A DNA stretch of 64,000 nucleotides from Budorcas taxicolor (Eukaryota; Chordata; Mammalia; Artiodactyla; Bovidae): NCBI RefSeq assembly GCF_023091745.1, contig NC_068920.1:7812001-7876000 (forward strand), read 5' to 3'. Below, piece by piece: positions 12,793-25,342 of the stretch. The stretch's first letter is position 1; every line of letters starts with the position of its first letter. The position numbers and the translations under genes are program-made. The notes under the pieces were generated by a model that was not told the origin of the DNA, searched no databases, and saw nothing but the letters and a program-made list of their open reading frames with translations.

Positions 12793-15610
12793 TCGATGTG
12801 GGCGGGACCCTCGTGTTCCTCTCGAGTGGAGACGGGTATGTCGGGGAACTTCTTGAGTTGCTCCAAGCGTGGGAAGGACCCTTTCGACTTTCCAGAGGTG
12901 AGGTGTGATTAGCCCCGAGAAGCCTCTGCGGAAATGGGCCTCATCTCGCCTGCAGGGGAGAACCGCCTGGATATTCTCGAGTTGCGGCAGGTCTTCTCGA
13001 GTTAAGACGGGGACCTCAGGGACCCGCTCTGGTGGCCTCAGGAAGGGCCAGTCCCCATGCGAGTTGCTAGGGGCCATCTCGGAATTCCTCTCCCATCGAT
13101 GCCGGGGCCTAAGACCTTGTGTGGAGTCGGGGCCGGAACCTGAGCATTCCTCTCCAGTGTTGACATGGATCTTGGGGTGCCTAGAGTCTCCCCAGGGGAG
13201 TCAGGCTTCATCTCGAGTGGGTGCATGCACGTGCGCTTTCCTCCGGAGTTGTAGCAGTAGGGTCACGCTTCCTGTCACGTGGATCAAGGGATCTGTGGCT
13301 TTCCCTCGAGGCTTTCCCTTGAGGCTTTCCCACGAGGCTTTCCCACAGGGCTGTGCCACGTGCCACCTTGGTGTGAGTCGATCCTCGGCGTGAAAGACGA
13401 ACCGGTGAAGGGAAAAGAGTTTCCTCTGGAATGGACTGAGACATCTGGGGGACTCTTGGAATGGTGGCACGACCCTGGAGTTCCTCTCGCCGTTCCTGTT
13501 GAGAGGGCCTCCACTTGAGATGAGACGGGAACGCCGGGCATTGTTTCCCGACGAAGCAGGGAAAGGATCCCTCACCTCGAGCTACGAGGCGGAAACGAGG
13601 CTCCTCTGGATGTGGGCGGACCCTCAGGTTTCCTCTCGAGTGGAGACGGGTATGTCGGGGAACTTCTTGAGTTGCCCCAAAGGTGGGAAGGACCCTTTCG
13701 ACGTTCCAGAGGTGAGGTGTGATTAGCCCCGAGAAGCCTCTGCGGAAATGGGCCTCCTCTCGCCTGTAGGGGAGAACCGGCTGGATTTTCTCGAGTTGCG
13801 GCAGGTCTTCTCGAGTTACGACGGGGACCCCAGGGACCCGCTCTGGTGGCCCCAGGAAGGGCCAGTCCCCATGCGAGTTGCTAGGGTCCATCTCGGGATA
13901 CCACTCCAGTCTATGCCGGGGCCTAAGACCTTGTGTGGAGTCGGGGCCGAAACCTGAGCATTCCTCTCCAGTGTTGACATGGATCTTGGGGTGCCTCTGA
14001 GTCTCCCCAGGGGAGTCAGGCTTCGTCTCAAGTGGGGGCATGCGGGTGCGCTTCCCTCCCGAGCTGCAGAAGTAGGGTGACGCTTCCTGTCACGTGGATC
14101 AAGGGATCTGTGGCTTTCCCTCGAGGCTTTCCCTCGAGGCTTTCCCACGACGCTATCCAACAGGGCTGTGCCAAGTGCCACCTTGGTGTGAGTCGATCCT
14201 CGGCGTGAAAGACGAGCCGGTGAAAGGAAAAGAGGTTACTCTGGAATGGACTGAGACAACTGGGGCACTCTTGGAATGGTGGCACGACCCTGGATTTCCT
14301 CTCGCCGTTCCTGTTGAGAGGGCCTCCTCTTGAGATGCGACGGGAACGCCGGGAATTCTTTCCCGACGAAGCAGGGAAAGGATCCCTCACCTCGAGCTAC
14401 GAGGCGGAAACGGGGCTCCTCTGGATGTGGGCGGGACCCTCGTGTTTCCTCTCGAGTGGAGACGGGTATGTCGGGGAACTTCTTGAGTTGCACCAAGGGT
14501 GGGAAAGACCCTTTCGACGTTCCAGAGGTGAGGTGTGATTAGCCCCGAGAAGCCTCTGCGGAAATGGGCCTCATCTCGCCTGCAGGGGAGAACCTCCTGG
14601 ATATTCTCGAGTTGCGGCAGGTCTTCTCGAGTTACGACGGGGACCTCAGGGACCCGCTCTGGTGGCCTCAGGAAGGGCCAGTCCCCATGCGCGTTGCTAG
14701 GGGCCATCTCGGGATTCCTCTAACATCGATGCCGGGGCCTAAGCCCTTGCGTGGAATCGGGGCCGGAACCTGAGGATTCCTCTCTAGTGTTGACATGGAT
14801 CTTCGGGTGCCTCTGAGTCTCCCCAGGGGAGTCAGGCCTCGTCTCGAGTGGGGGCATGCGCGTTCGATTCCCTCCCGAGCTGCAGCAGTAGGGTCACGCT
14901 TCCTGTCACGTGGATCAAGGGATCTGTGGCTTTCCCTCGAGGCTTTCCCTCGAGGCTTTCCCAGGACGCTTTCCCACAGGGCTGTGCCAAGTGCCACCTT
15001 GGTGTGAGTCGATCCTCGGCGTGAAAGATGAGCCGGAGAAGGGAAAAGAGGTTCCTCTGGAAAGGACTGAGACATCTGGGGGACTCTTGGAATGGTGGCA
15101 CGACCCTGGAGTTCCTCTCGCCGTTCCTGTTGAGAGGGCCTCCTCTTGAGATGCGACGGGAACGCCCGGAATTCTTTCCCGACGAAGCAGGGAAAGGATC
15201 CCTCACCTCGAGCTACAAGGCGGAAACGGGGCTCCTCTGGATGTGGGCGGGACCCTCGTGTTTTCTCTCGAGTGGAGACGGGTATGTCGGGGAACTTCTT
15301 GAGTTGCACCAACGGTGGGAAGGACCCTTTCGACGTTCCAGAGGTGAGGTGTGATTAGCCCCGAGAAGCCTCTGCGGAAATAGGTCTCATCTCGCCTGCA
15401 GGGGAGAACCTCCTGGATATTCTCGGGTTGCGGCAGGTCTTCTCGAGTTACGACGGGGACCTCAGGGGCCCGCTCAGGTGGCCTCAGGAAGGGCCAGTTC
15501 CCATGCGCGTTGCTAGGGGCCATCTCGGGATTCCTCTCCCGTCGATGCCGGGGCCTAAGACCTTGTGTGGAATCGGGGCCGGAACCTGAGGATTCCTCTC
15601 CAGGGTTGAC

Positions 15611-16399
15611 ATGGATCTTGGGGTGCCTCTGAGTCTCCCCAGGGGAGTCAGGCCTCGTCTCGAGTGGGCACATGCGCGTTCGATTCCCTCCCGAGCTGCA
15701 GCAGTAGGGTCACGCTTCCTGTCACGTGGATCAAGGGATCTGTGTCTTTCCCTCGAGGCTTTCCCACAGGGCTGTGCCACGTGCCACCTTGGTGTGAGTC
15801 GATCTTTGGCGTGAAAGACGAGCCGGTGAAGGGACAAGAAGTTCCTCTGGAATGGACTGAGACATCTGGGGGACTCTTGGAATGGTGGCACGACCCTGGA
15901 GTTCCTCTCGCCGTTCCTGTTGAGAGGGCCTCCTCTTGAGATGAGACGGGAACGCCGGGAATTGTTTCCCGACGAAGCAGGGAAAGGATTCCTCACCTCG
16001 AGCTACGAGGCGGAAACGGGGCTCCTCTGGATGTGGGCGGACCCTCAGGTTTCCTCTCGAGTGGAGACGGGTATGTCGGGGAACTTCTTGAGTTGCACCA
16101 AGGGTGGGAAGGACCCTTTCGACGTTCCAGAGGTGAGGTGTGATTAGCCCCGAGAAGCCTCTGCGGAAATGGGCCTCCTCTCGCCTGTAGGGGAGAACCG
16201 GCTGGACTTTCTTGAGTTGCGGCAGGTCTTGTCGAGTTACGACGGGGACCTCAGGGACCCGCTCTGGTGGCCTCAGGAAGGGCCAGTCCCCATGCGAGTT
16301 GCTAGGGTCCATTTCGGGATACCACTCCAGTCTATGCCGGGGCCTAAGACCTTGTGTGGAGTCGGGGCCGGAACCTGAGCATTCCTCTCCAGTGTTGAC
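15611..16399. repeat. Short satellite unit (789 bp)
   Basis: Two-copy 13-bp tract near 15,746-15,772 with the linked ctgtgtctttcc change. The private variant gatctttggcgtg at 15,804 replaces gatcctcggcgtg. It lies 4,865 bp (six units) after the previous short unit. Confidence 0.9.
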
Positions 16400-19300
16400 A
16401 TGGGTCTTGGGGTGCCTCTGAGTCTCCCCAGGGGAGTCAGGCTTCGTCTCGAGTGGGGGCATGCGGGTGCGCTTCCCTCCCGAGCTGCAGAAGTAGGGTC
16501 ACGCTTCCTGTCACGTGGATCAAGGGATCTGTGGCTTTCCCTCGAGGCTTTCCCTCGAGGCTTTCCCACGACGCTATCCAACAGGGCTGTGCCAAGTGCC
16601 ACCTTGGTGTGAGTCGATCCTCGGCGTGAAAGACGAGCCGGTGAAGGGAAAAGAGGTTCCTCTGGAATGGACTGAGACAACTGGGGGACTCTTGGAATGG
16701 TGGCACGACCCTGGAGTTCCTCTCGCCGTTCCTGTTGAGAGGGCCTCCTCTTGATATGCGACGGGAACGCCCGGAATTCTTTCCCGACGAAGCAGGGAAA
16801 GGATCCCTCACCTCGAGCTACGAGGCGGAAACGGGGCTCCTCTGGATGTGGGCGGGACCCTCGTGTTTCCTCTCGAGTGGAGACGGGTATGTCGGGGAAC
16901 TTCTTGAGTTGCACCAACGGTGGGAAAGACCCTTTCGACGTTCCAGAGGTGAGGTGTGATTAGCCCCGAGAAGCCTCTGCGGAAATGGGCCTCATCTCAC
17001 CTGCAGGGGAGAACCTCATGGATATTCTCGAGTTTCAGCAGGTCTTCTCGAGTTACGACGGGGACCTCAGGGACCCGCTCTGGTGGCCTCAGGAAGGGCC
17101 AGTCCCCATGCGAGTTGCTAGTGGCCCTATTGGGATACCACTCCAGTCTATGCCGGGGCCTAAGACCTTGTGTGGAGTCGGGGCCGGAACCTGAGGATTC
17201 CTCTCCAGTGTTGACATGGATCTTGGGGAGCCTCTGAGTCTCCCCAGGGGAGTCAGGCCTAGTCTCGAGTGGGGGCATGCACGTGCGCTTCCCTCCTGAG
17301 CTGCAGCAGTAGGGTCACGCTTCGTGTCACGTGGATCAAGGGATCTGTGGCTTTCCCTCGAGGCTTTCCCTCGAGGCTTTCCCACGAGGCTTTCCCACAG
17401 GGCTGTGCCAAGTGCCACCTTGGTGTGAGTCGATCCTCGGCGTGAAAGACGAGCCGGTGAAGGGAAAAGAGGTTCCTCTGGAATGGACTGAGACATCTGG
17501 GGGACTCTTGGAATGGTGGCACGACCCTGGAGTTCCTCTCGCCGTTCCTGTTGAGAGGGCCTCCTCTTGAGATGCGACGGGAACGCCGGGAATTCTTTCC
17601 CGATGGAGCAGGGAAAGGATCCGTCACCTCGAGCTACGAGGCGGAAACGGGGCTCCTCTGGATGTGGGCGGACCCTCGTGTTTCCTCTCGAGTGGAGACG
17701 GGTATGTCGGGGAACTTCTTGAGTTGCACCAAGGGTGGGAAGGACCCTTTCGACGTTCCAGAGGTGAGGTGTGATTAGCCCCGAGAAGCCTCTGCGGAAA
17801 TGGGCCTCATCTCGCTTGCAGGGGAGAACCTCGTGGATATTCTCGAGTTGCAGCAGGTCTTCTCGAGTTACGACGGGAACTCAGGGACCCGCTCTGGTGG
17901 CCTCAGGAAGGGCCAGTCCCCATGCGCGTTGCTAGGGGCCATCTCGGGATTCCTCTCCCATCGATGCCGGGGCCTAAGCCCTTGTGTGGAATCGGGGCCG
18001 GAACCTGAGGATTCCTCTCCAGTGTTGACATGGATCTTCGCGTGCCTCTGAGTCTCCCCAGGGGAGTCAGGCCTCGTCTCGAGTGGGGGCATGCGCGTTC
18101 GATTCCCTCCCGAGCTGCAGCAGTAGGGTCACGCTTCCTGTCACGTGGATCAAGGGATCTGTGGCTTTCCCTCGAGGCTTTCCCTCGAGGCTTTCCCAGG
18201 ACGGTTTCCCACAGGGCTGTGCCAAGTGCCACCTTGGTGTGAGTCGATCCTCGGCGTGAAAGATGAGCCGGTGAAGGGAAAAGAGGTTCCTCTGGAAAGG
18301 ACTGAGACATCTGGGGGACTCTTGGAATGGTGGCACGACCCTGGAGTTCCTCTCGCCGTTCCTGTTGAGAGGGCCTCCTCTTGAGATGCGACGGGAACGC
18401 CCGGAATTCTTTCCCGACGAAGTAGGGAAAGGATCCCTCACCTTGAGCTACTAGGCGGAAACGGGGCTCCTCTGAATGTGGGCGGGACCCTCGTGTTTTC
18501 TCTCGAGTGGAGACGGGTATGTCGGGGAACTTCTTGAGTTGCACCAACGGTGGGAAGGACCCTTTCGACGTTCCAGAGGTGAGGTGTGATTAGCCCCGAG
18601 AAGCCTCTGCGGAAATAGGCCTCATCTCGCCTGCAGGGGAGAACCTCCTGGATATTCTCGAGTTGCGGCAGGTCTTCTCGAGTTAAGACGGGGACCTCAG
18701 GGGCCCGCTCTGGTGGCCTCAGGAAGGGCCAGATCCCATTGCGCGTTGCTAGGGGCCATCTCGGGATTCCTCTCCCATCGATGCCGGGGCCTAAGACCTT
18801 GTGTGGAGTCGGGGCCGGAACCTGAGAATTCCTCTCCAGTGTTGACATGGATCTTGGGGTGCCTAGAGTCTCCCCAGGGGAATCAGGCTTCATCTCGAGT
18901 GGGTGCATGCACGTGCGCTTTCCTCCGGAGTTGTAGCAGTAGGGTCACGCTTCCTGTCACGTGGATCAAGGGATCTGTGGCTTTCCCTCGAGGCTTTCCC
19001 TCGAGGCTTTCCCACGAGGCTTTCCCACAGGGCTGTGCCACGTGCCACCTTGGTGTGAGTCGATCCTCGGCGTGAAAGACGAACCGGTGAAGGGAAAAGA
19101 GTTTCCTCTGGAATGGACTGAGACATCTGGGGGACTCTTGGAATGGTGGCACGACCCTGGAGTTCCTCTCGCCGTTCCTGTTGAGAGGGCCTCCTCTTGA
19201 GATGCGACGGGAACGCCGGGAATTGTTTCCCGACGAAGCAGGGAAAGGATCCCTCACCTCGAGCTACGAGGCGGAAACGGGGCTCCTCTGGATGTGGGCG

Positions 19301-22300
19301 GGACCCTCGTGTTTCCACTCGAGTGGAGACGGGTATGTCGGGGAACTTCTTGAGTTGCACCAAGGGTGGGAAGGACCCTTTCGACGTTCCAGAGGTGAGG
19401 TGTGATTAGCCCCCAGAAGCCTCTGCGAAAATGAGCCTCATCTCGCCTGCAGGGGAGAACCTCCTGGATATTCTCGAGTTGCGGCAGGTCTTCTCGAGTT
19501 ACGACGGGGACCTCAGGGACCCGCTCTGGTGGCCTCAGGAAGGGCCAGTCCCCATGCGAGTTGCTAGGGGCCATCTCGGGATTCCTCTCCCGTCGATGCC
19601 GGGGCCTAAGACCTTGTGTGGAGTCGGGGACGGAACCTGAGGATTCCTCTCCAGTGTTGACATGGATCTTGGGGTGCCTCTGAGTCTCCCCAGGGGAGTC
19701 AGGCCTCGTCTCGAGTGGGGGCATGCGCGTTCGATTCCCTCCCGAGCTGCAGCAGTAGGGTCACGCTTCCTGTCACGTGGATCAAGGGATCTGTGGCTTT
19801 CCCTCGAGGCTTTCCCTCGAGGCTTTCCCACGACGCTTTCCCACAGGGCTGTGCCAAGTGCCACCTTGGTGTGAGTCGATCCTCGGCGTGAAAGACGAGC
19901 AGGTGAAGGGAAAAGAGGTTCCTCTGGAATGGACTGAGACATCTGGGGGACTCTTGGAATGGTGGCACGACCCTGGAGTTCCTCTCGCCGTTCCTGTTGA
20001 GAGGGCCTCCTCTTGAGATGCGACGGGAACGCCGGGAATTGTTTCCCGACGAAGCAGGGAAAGGATCCCTCACCTCGAGCTACGAGGCGGAAACGGGGCT
20101 CCTCTGGATGTGGGCGGACCCTCAGGTTTCCTCTCGAGTGGAGACGGGTATGTCGGGGAACTTCTTGAGTTGCCCCAAGGGTGGGAAGGACCCTTTCGAC
20201 GTTCCAGAGGTGAGGTGTGATTAGCCCCGAGAAGCCTCTGCGGAAATGGGCCTCCTCTCGCCTGTAGGGGAGAACCGGCTGGATTTTCTCGAGTTGCGGC
20301 AGGTCTTCTCGAGTTACGACGGGGACCCCAGGGACCCGCTCTGGTGGCCCCAGGAAGGGCCAGTCCCCATGCGAGTTGCTAGGGTCCATCTCGGGATACC
20401 TCTCCAGTCGATGCCGGGGACTTAGACCTTGTGTGGAGTCGGGGCCGGAACCTGAGGATTCCTCTCCAGTGTTGACATGGATCTTCGGGTGCCTCTGAGT
20501 CTCCCCAGGGGAGTCAGGCCTCGTCTCGAGTGGGGGCATGCGCGTTCGATTCCCTCCCGAGCTGCAGCAGTAGGGTCACGCTTCCTGTCACTTGGATCAA
20601 AGGATCTGTGGCTTTCCCTCGAGGCTTTCCCTCGAGGCTTTCCCAGGACGCTTTCCCACAGGGCTGTGCCAAGTGCCACCTTGGTGTGAGTCGATCCTCG
20701 GCGTGAAAGATGAGCCGGTGAAGGGAAAAGAGGTTCCTCTGGAAAGGACTGAGACATCTGGGGGACTCTTGGAATGGTGGCACGACCCTGGAGTTCCTCT
20801 CGCCGTTCCTGTTGAGAGGGCCTCCTCTAGAGATGCGACGGGAACGCCCGGAATTCTTTCCCGACGAAGCAGGGAAAGGATCCCTCACCTCGAGCTACGA
20901 GGCGGAAACGGGGCTCCTGTGGATGTGGGCGGGACCCTCGTGTTTCCTCTCGAGTGGAGACGGGTATGTCGGGGAACTTCTTGAGTTGCACCAAGGGTGT
21001 GAAGGACCCTTTCGACGTTCCAGAGGTGAGGTGTGATTAGCCCCGAGAAGCCTCTTTGGAAATAGGCCTCATCTCGCCTGCAGGGGCGAACATCCTGGAT
21101 ATTCTCGAGTTGCGGCAGGTCTTCTCGAGTTACGACGGGGACCTCAGGGACCCGCTCTGGTGGCCTCAGGAAGGGCCAGTCCCCATGCGAGTTGCTAGGG
21201 GCCATCTCGGGATTCCTCTCCCGTCGATGCCGGGGCCTAAAACCTTGTGTGGAGTCGGGGCTGGAACCTGAGGATTCCTCTCCAGTGTTGACATGGATTT
21301 TGGGGTGCCTCTGAGTCTCCCCAGGGGAGTCAGGCCTCGTCTCGAGTGGGGGCATGCACGTGCGCTTCCCTCCCGAGCTGCAGCAGTAGGGTCACGCTTC
21401 GTGTCACGTGGATCAAGGGATCTGTGGCTTTCCCTCGAGGCTTTCCCTCGAGGCTTTCCCACGACGCTTTCCCACAGGGCTGTGCCAAGTGCCACCTTGG
21501 TGTTAGTCGATCCTCGGCGTGAAAGACGAGCAGGTGAAGGGACAAGAGGTTCCTCTGGAATGGACTGAGACATCTGTGGGACTCTTGGAATGGTGGCACG
21601 ACCCTGGAGTTCCTCTCGCCGTTCCTGTTGAGAGGGCCTCCTCTTGAGATGAGACGGGAACGCCGGGAATTGTTTCCCGACGAAGCAGGGAAAGGATCCC
21701 TCACCTCGAGCTACGAGGCGGAAACGGGGCTCCTCTGGATGTGGGCGGACCCTCAGGTTTCCTCTCGAGTGGAGACGGGTATGTCGGGGAACTTCTTGAG
21801 TTGCCCCAAGGGTGGGAAGGACCCTTTCGACGTTCCAGAGGTGAGGTGTGATTAGCCCCGAGAAGCCTCTGCGGAAATGGGCCTCCTCTCGCCTGTAGGG
21901 GAGAACCGGCTGGACTTTCTCGAGTTGCGGCAGGTCTTCTCGAGTTACGACGGGGACCTCAGGGACCCGCTCTGGTGGCCTCAGGAAGGGCCAGTCCCCA
22001 TGCGAGTTGCTAGGGTCCATTTCGGGATACCACTCCAGTCTATGCCGGGGCCTAAGACCTTGTGTGGAGTCGGGGCCGGAACCTGAGCATTCCTCTCCAG
22101 TGTTGACATGGATCTTGGGGTGCCTCTGAGTCTCCCCAGGGGAGTCAGGCTTCGTCTCGAGTGGGGGCATGCGGTGCGCTTCCCTCCCGAGCTGCAGAAG
22201 TAGGGTCACGCTTCCTGTCACGTGGATCAAGGGATCTGTGGCTTTCCCTCGAGGCTTTCCCTCGAGGCTTTCCCACGACGCTATCCAACAGGGCTGTGCC

Positions 22301-24552
22301 AAGTGCCACCTTGGTGTGAGTCGATCCTCGGCGTGAAAGACGAGCCGGTGATGGGAAAAGGGGTTCCTCTGGAATGGACTGAGACAACTGGGGGACTCTT
22401 GGAATGGTGGCACGACCCTGGAGTTCCTCTCGCCGTTCCTGTTGAGAGGGCCTCCTCTTGATATGCGACGGGAACGCCCGGAATTCTTTCCCGAAGAAGC
22501 AGGGAAAGGATCCCTCACCTCGAGCTACGAGGCGGAAACGGGGCTCCTCTGGATGTGGGCGGGACCCTCGTGTTTCCTCTCGAGTGGAGACGGGTATGTC
22601 GGGGAACTTCTTGAGTTGCACCAACGGTGGGAAGGACCCTTTCGACGTTCCAGAGGTGAGGTGTGATTAGCCCCCAGAAGCCTCTGCGGAAATGGGCCTC
22701 ATCTCGCCTGCAGGGGAGAACCTCCTGGATATTCTCGAGTTGCCGCAGGTCTTCTCGAGTTACGACGGGGACCTCAGGGACCTGCTCTGGTGGCCTCAGG
22801 AAGGGCCAGTCCCCATGCGAGTTGCTAGGGGCCATCACGGGATTCCTCTCCCGTCGATGCCGGGGCCTAAGACCTTGCGTGGAGTCGGGGACGGAACCTG
22901 AGGATTCCTCTCCAGTGTTGACATGGATCTTGCGGTGCCTCTGAGTCTCCCCAGGGGAGTCAGGCCTCGTCTCGAGTGGGGGCATGCTCGTGGTCTTCCC
23001 TCCCGAGCTGCAGCAGTAGGGTCACGCTTCCTGTCACGTGGATCAAGGGATCTGTGGCTTTCCCTCGAGGCTTTCCCTCGAGGCTTTCCCACGACGCTTT
23101 CCCACAGGGCTTGCCAAGTGCCACCTTGGTGTGAGTCGATCCTCGGCGTGAAAGACGAGCAGGTGAAGGGAAAAGAGGTTCCTCTGGAATGGACTGAGAC
23201 ATCTGGGGGACTCTTGGAATGGTGGCACGACCCTGGAGTTCCTCTCGCCGTTCCTGTTGAGAGGGCCTCCACTTGAGATGAGACGGGAACGCCGGGCATT
23301 GTTTCCGGACAGAGCAGGGAAAGGATCCCTCACCTCGAGCTACGAGGCGGAAACGAGGCTCCTCTGGATGTGGGCGGACCGTCAGGTTTCCTCTCGAGTG
23401 GAGACGGGTATGTCGGGGAACTTCTTGAGTTGCCCCAAGGGTGGGAAGGACCCTTTCGACGTTCCAGAGGTGAGGTGTGATTAGCCCCGAGAAGCCTCTG
23501 CGGAAATGGGCCTCCTCTCGCCTGTAGGGGAGAACCGGCTGGACTTTCTCGAGTTGCGGCAGGTCTTCTCGAGTTACGACGGGGACCTCAGGGACCCGCT
23601 CTGGTGGCCTCAGGAAGGGCCAGTCCCCATGCGAGTTGCTAGGGTCCATTTCGGGATACCACTCCAGTCTATGCCGGGGCCTAAGACCTTGTGTGGAGTC
23701 GGGGCCGGAACCTGAGCATTCCTCTCCAGTGTTGCCATGGGTCTTGGGGTGCCTCTGAGTCTCCCCAGGGGAGTCAGGCTTCGTCTCGAGTGGGGGCATG
23801 CGGGTGCGCTTTCCTCCGGAGTTGTAGCAGTAGGGTCACGCTTCCTATCACGTGGATCAAGGGATCTGTGGCTTTCCCTCGAGGCTTTCCCTCGAGGCTT
23901 TCCCAGGACGGTTTCCCACAGGGCTGTGCCAAGTGCCACCTTGGTGTGAGCCGATCCTCGGCATGAAAGACGAACCGGTGAAGGGAAAAGAGGTTCCTCT
24001 GGAATGGACTGAGACATCTTGGGGACTCTTGGAATGGTGGCACGACCCTGGAGTTCCTCTCACCATTCCTGTTGAGAGGGCCTCCTCTTGAGATGCGACG
24101 GGAACGCCGGGAATTCTTTCCCGACGAAGCAGGGAAAGGATCCCTCACCTCGAGCTACGAGGCGGAAACGGGGCTCCTCTGGATGTGGGCGGGACCCTCG
24201 TGTTTCCTCTCGAGTGGAGACGGGTATGTCGGGGAACTTCTTGAGTTGCACCAAGGGTGGGAAGGACCCTTTTGACGTTCCAGAGGTGAGGTGTGATTGG
24301 CCCCCAGAAGCCTCTGCGGAAATGGGCCTTATCTCGCCTGCAGGGGAGAAACTCCTGGATATTCTCGAGTTGCGGCAGGTCTTCTCGATTTACGACGGGG
24401 ACCTCAGGGACCCGCTCTGGTGGCCTCAGGAAGGGCCAGTCCCCATGCGACTTGCTAGGGGCCATCTCGGGATTCCTCTCCCGTCGATGCCGGGGCCTAA
24501 GACCTTGTGTGGAGTCGGGGCCGGAACCTGAGGATTCCTCTCCAGTGTTGAC

Positions 24553-25342
24553 ATGGATCTTCGGGTGCCTCTGAGTCTCCCCAGGGGAGTCAGGCCTCGT
24601 CTCGAGTGGGGGCATGCACGTGCTCTTCCCTCCCGTGCTGCAGCAGTAGTGTCACGCTTCCTGTCACGTGGATCAACGGATCTGTGTCTTTCCCTCGAGG
24701 CTTTCCCACAGGGCTGTGCCAAGTGCCACCTTGGTGTGAATCGATCCTCGGCGTGAAAGACGAGCCGGTGAAGGGAAAAGAGGTTCCTCTGGAATGGACT
24801 GAGACATCTGGGGGACTCTTCGAATGGTGGCATGACCCTGGAGTTCCTCTCGCCGTTCCTGTTGAGAGGGCCTCCTCTTGAGATGCGACGGGAACGCCGG
24901 GAATTCTTTCCCGACGAAGCAGGGAACGGATCCCTCACCTCGAGTTACGAGGCGGAAACGGGGCTCCTCTGGATGTGGGCGGAACCCTCGTGTTTCCTCT
25001 CGAGTGGAGACGGGTATGTCGGGGAACTTCCTGAGTTGCAGCAAGGGTGTGAAGGACCCTTTCGACGTTCCAGAGGTGATGTGTGATTAGCCCCGAGAAG
25101 CCTCTGCGGAAATAGGCCTCATCTCGCCTGCAGGGGAGAACCTCCTGGATATTCTCGAGTTGCGGCAGGTCTTCTCGAGTTACGACGGGGACCTCAGGGA
25201 CCCGCTCTGGTGGCCTCAGGAAGGGCCAGTCCCCATGCGAGTTGCTAGGGGCCATCTCGGGATTCCTCTCCCGTCGATGCCGGGGCCTAAAACCTTGTGT
25301 GTAGTCGGGGCCGGAACCTGAGGATTCCTCTCCAGTGTTGAC
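24553..25342. repeat. Short satellite unit (790 bp)
   Basis: Two-copy 13-bp tract near 24,688-24,714 with the linked ctgtgtctttcc change. Private variants are cccgtgctgcagcagtagtg and atcaacgg. It lies 8,942 bp after the previous short unit. Confidence 0.9.

Noticed and set aside
21166..22518. Long minus-strand open frame (450 codons), with many 214-codon and similar frames elsewhere on both strands
   Set aside because: They recur once per satellite unit in several frames and on both strands at once, start and stop at arbitrary places, are Arg/Pro/Ser/Gly-rich translations of GC-rich repeat, and are broken in sister units by 1-bp length changes (815 against 816). Nothing resembles a known domain.
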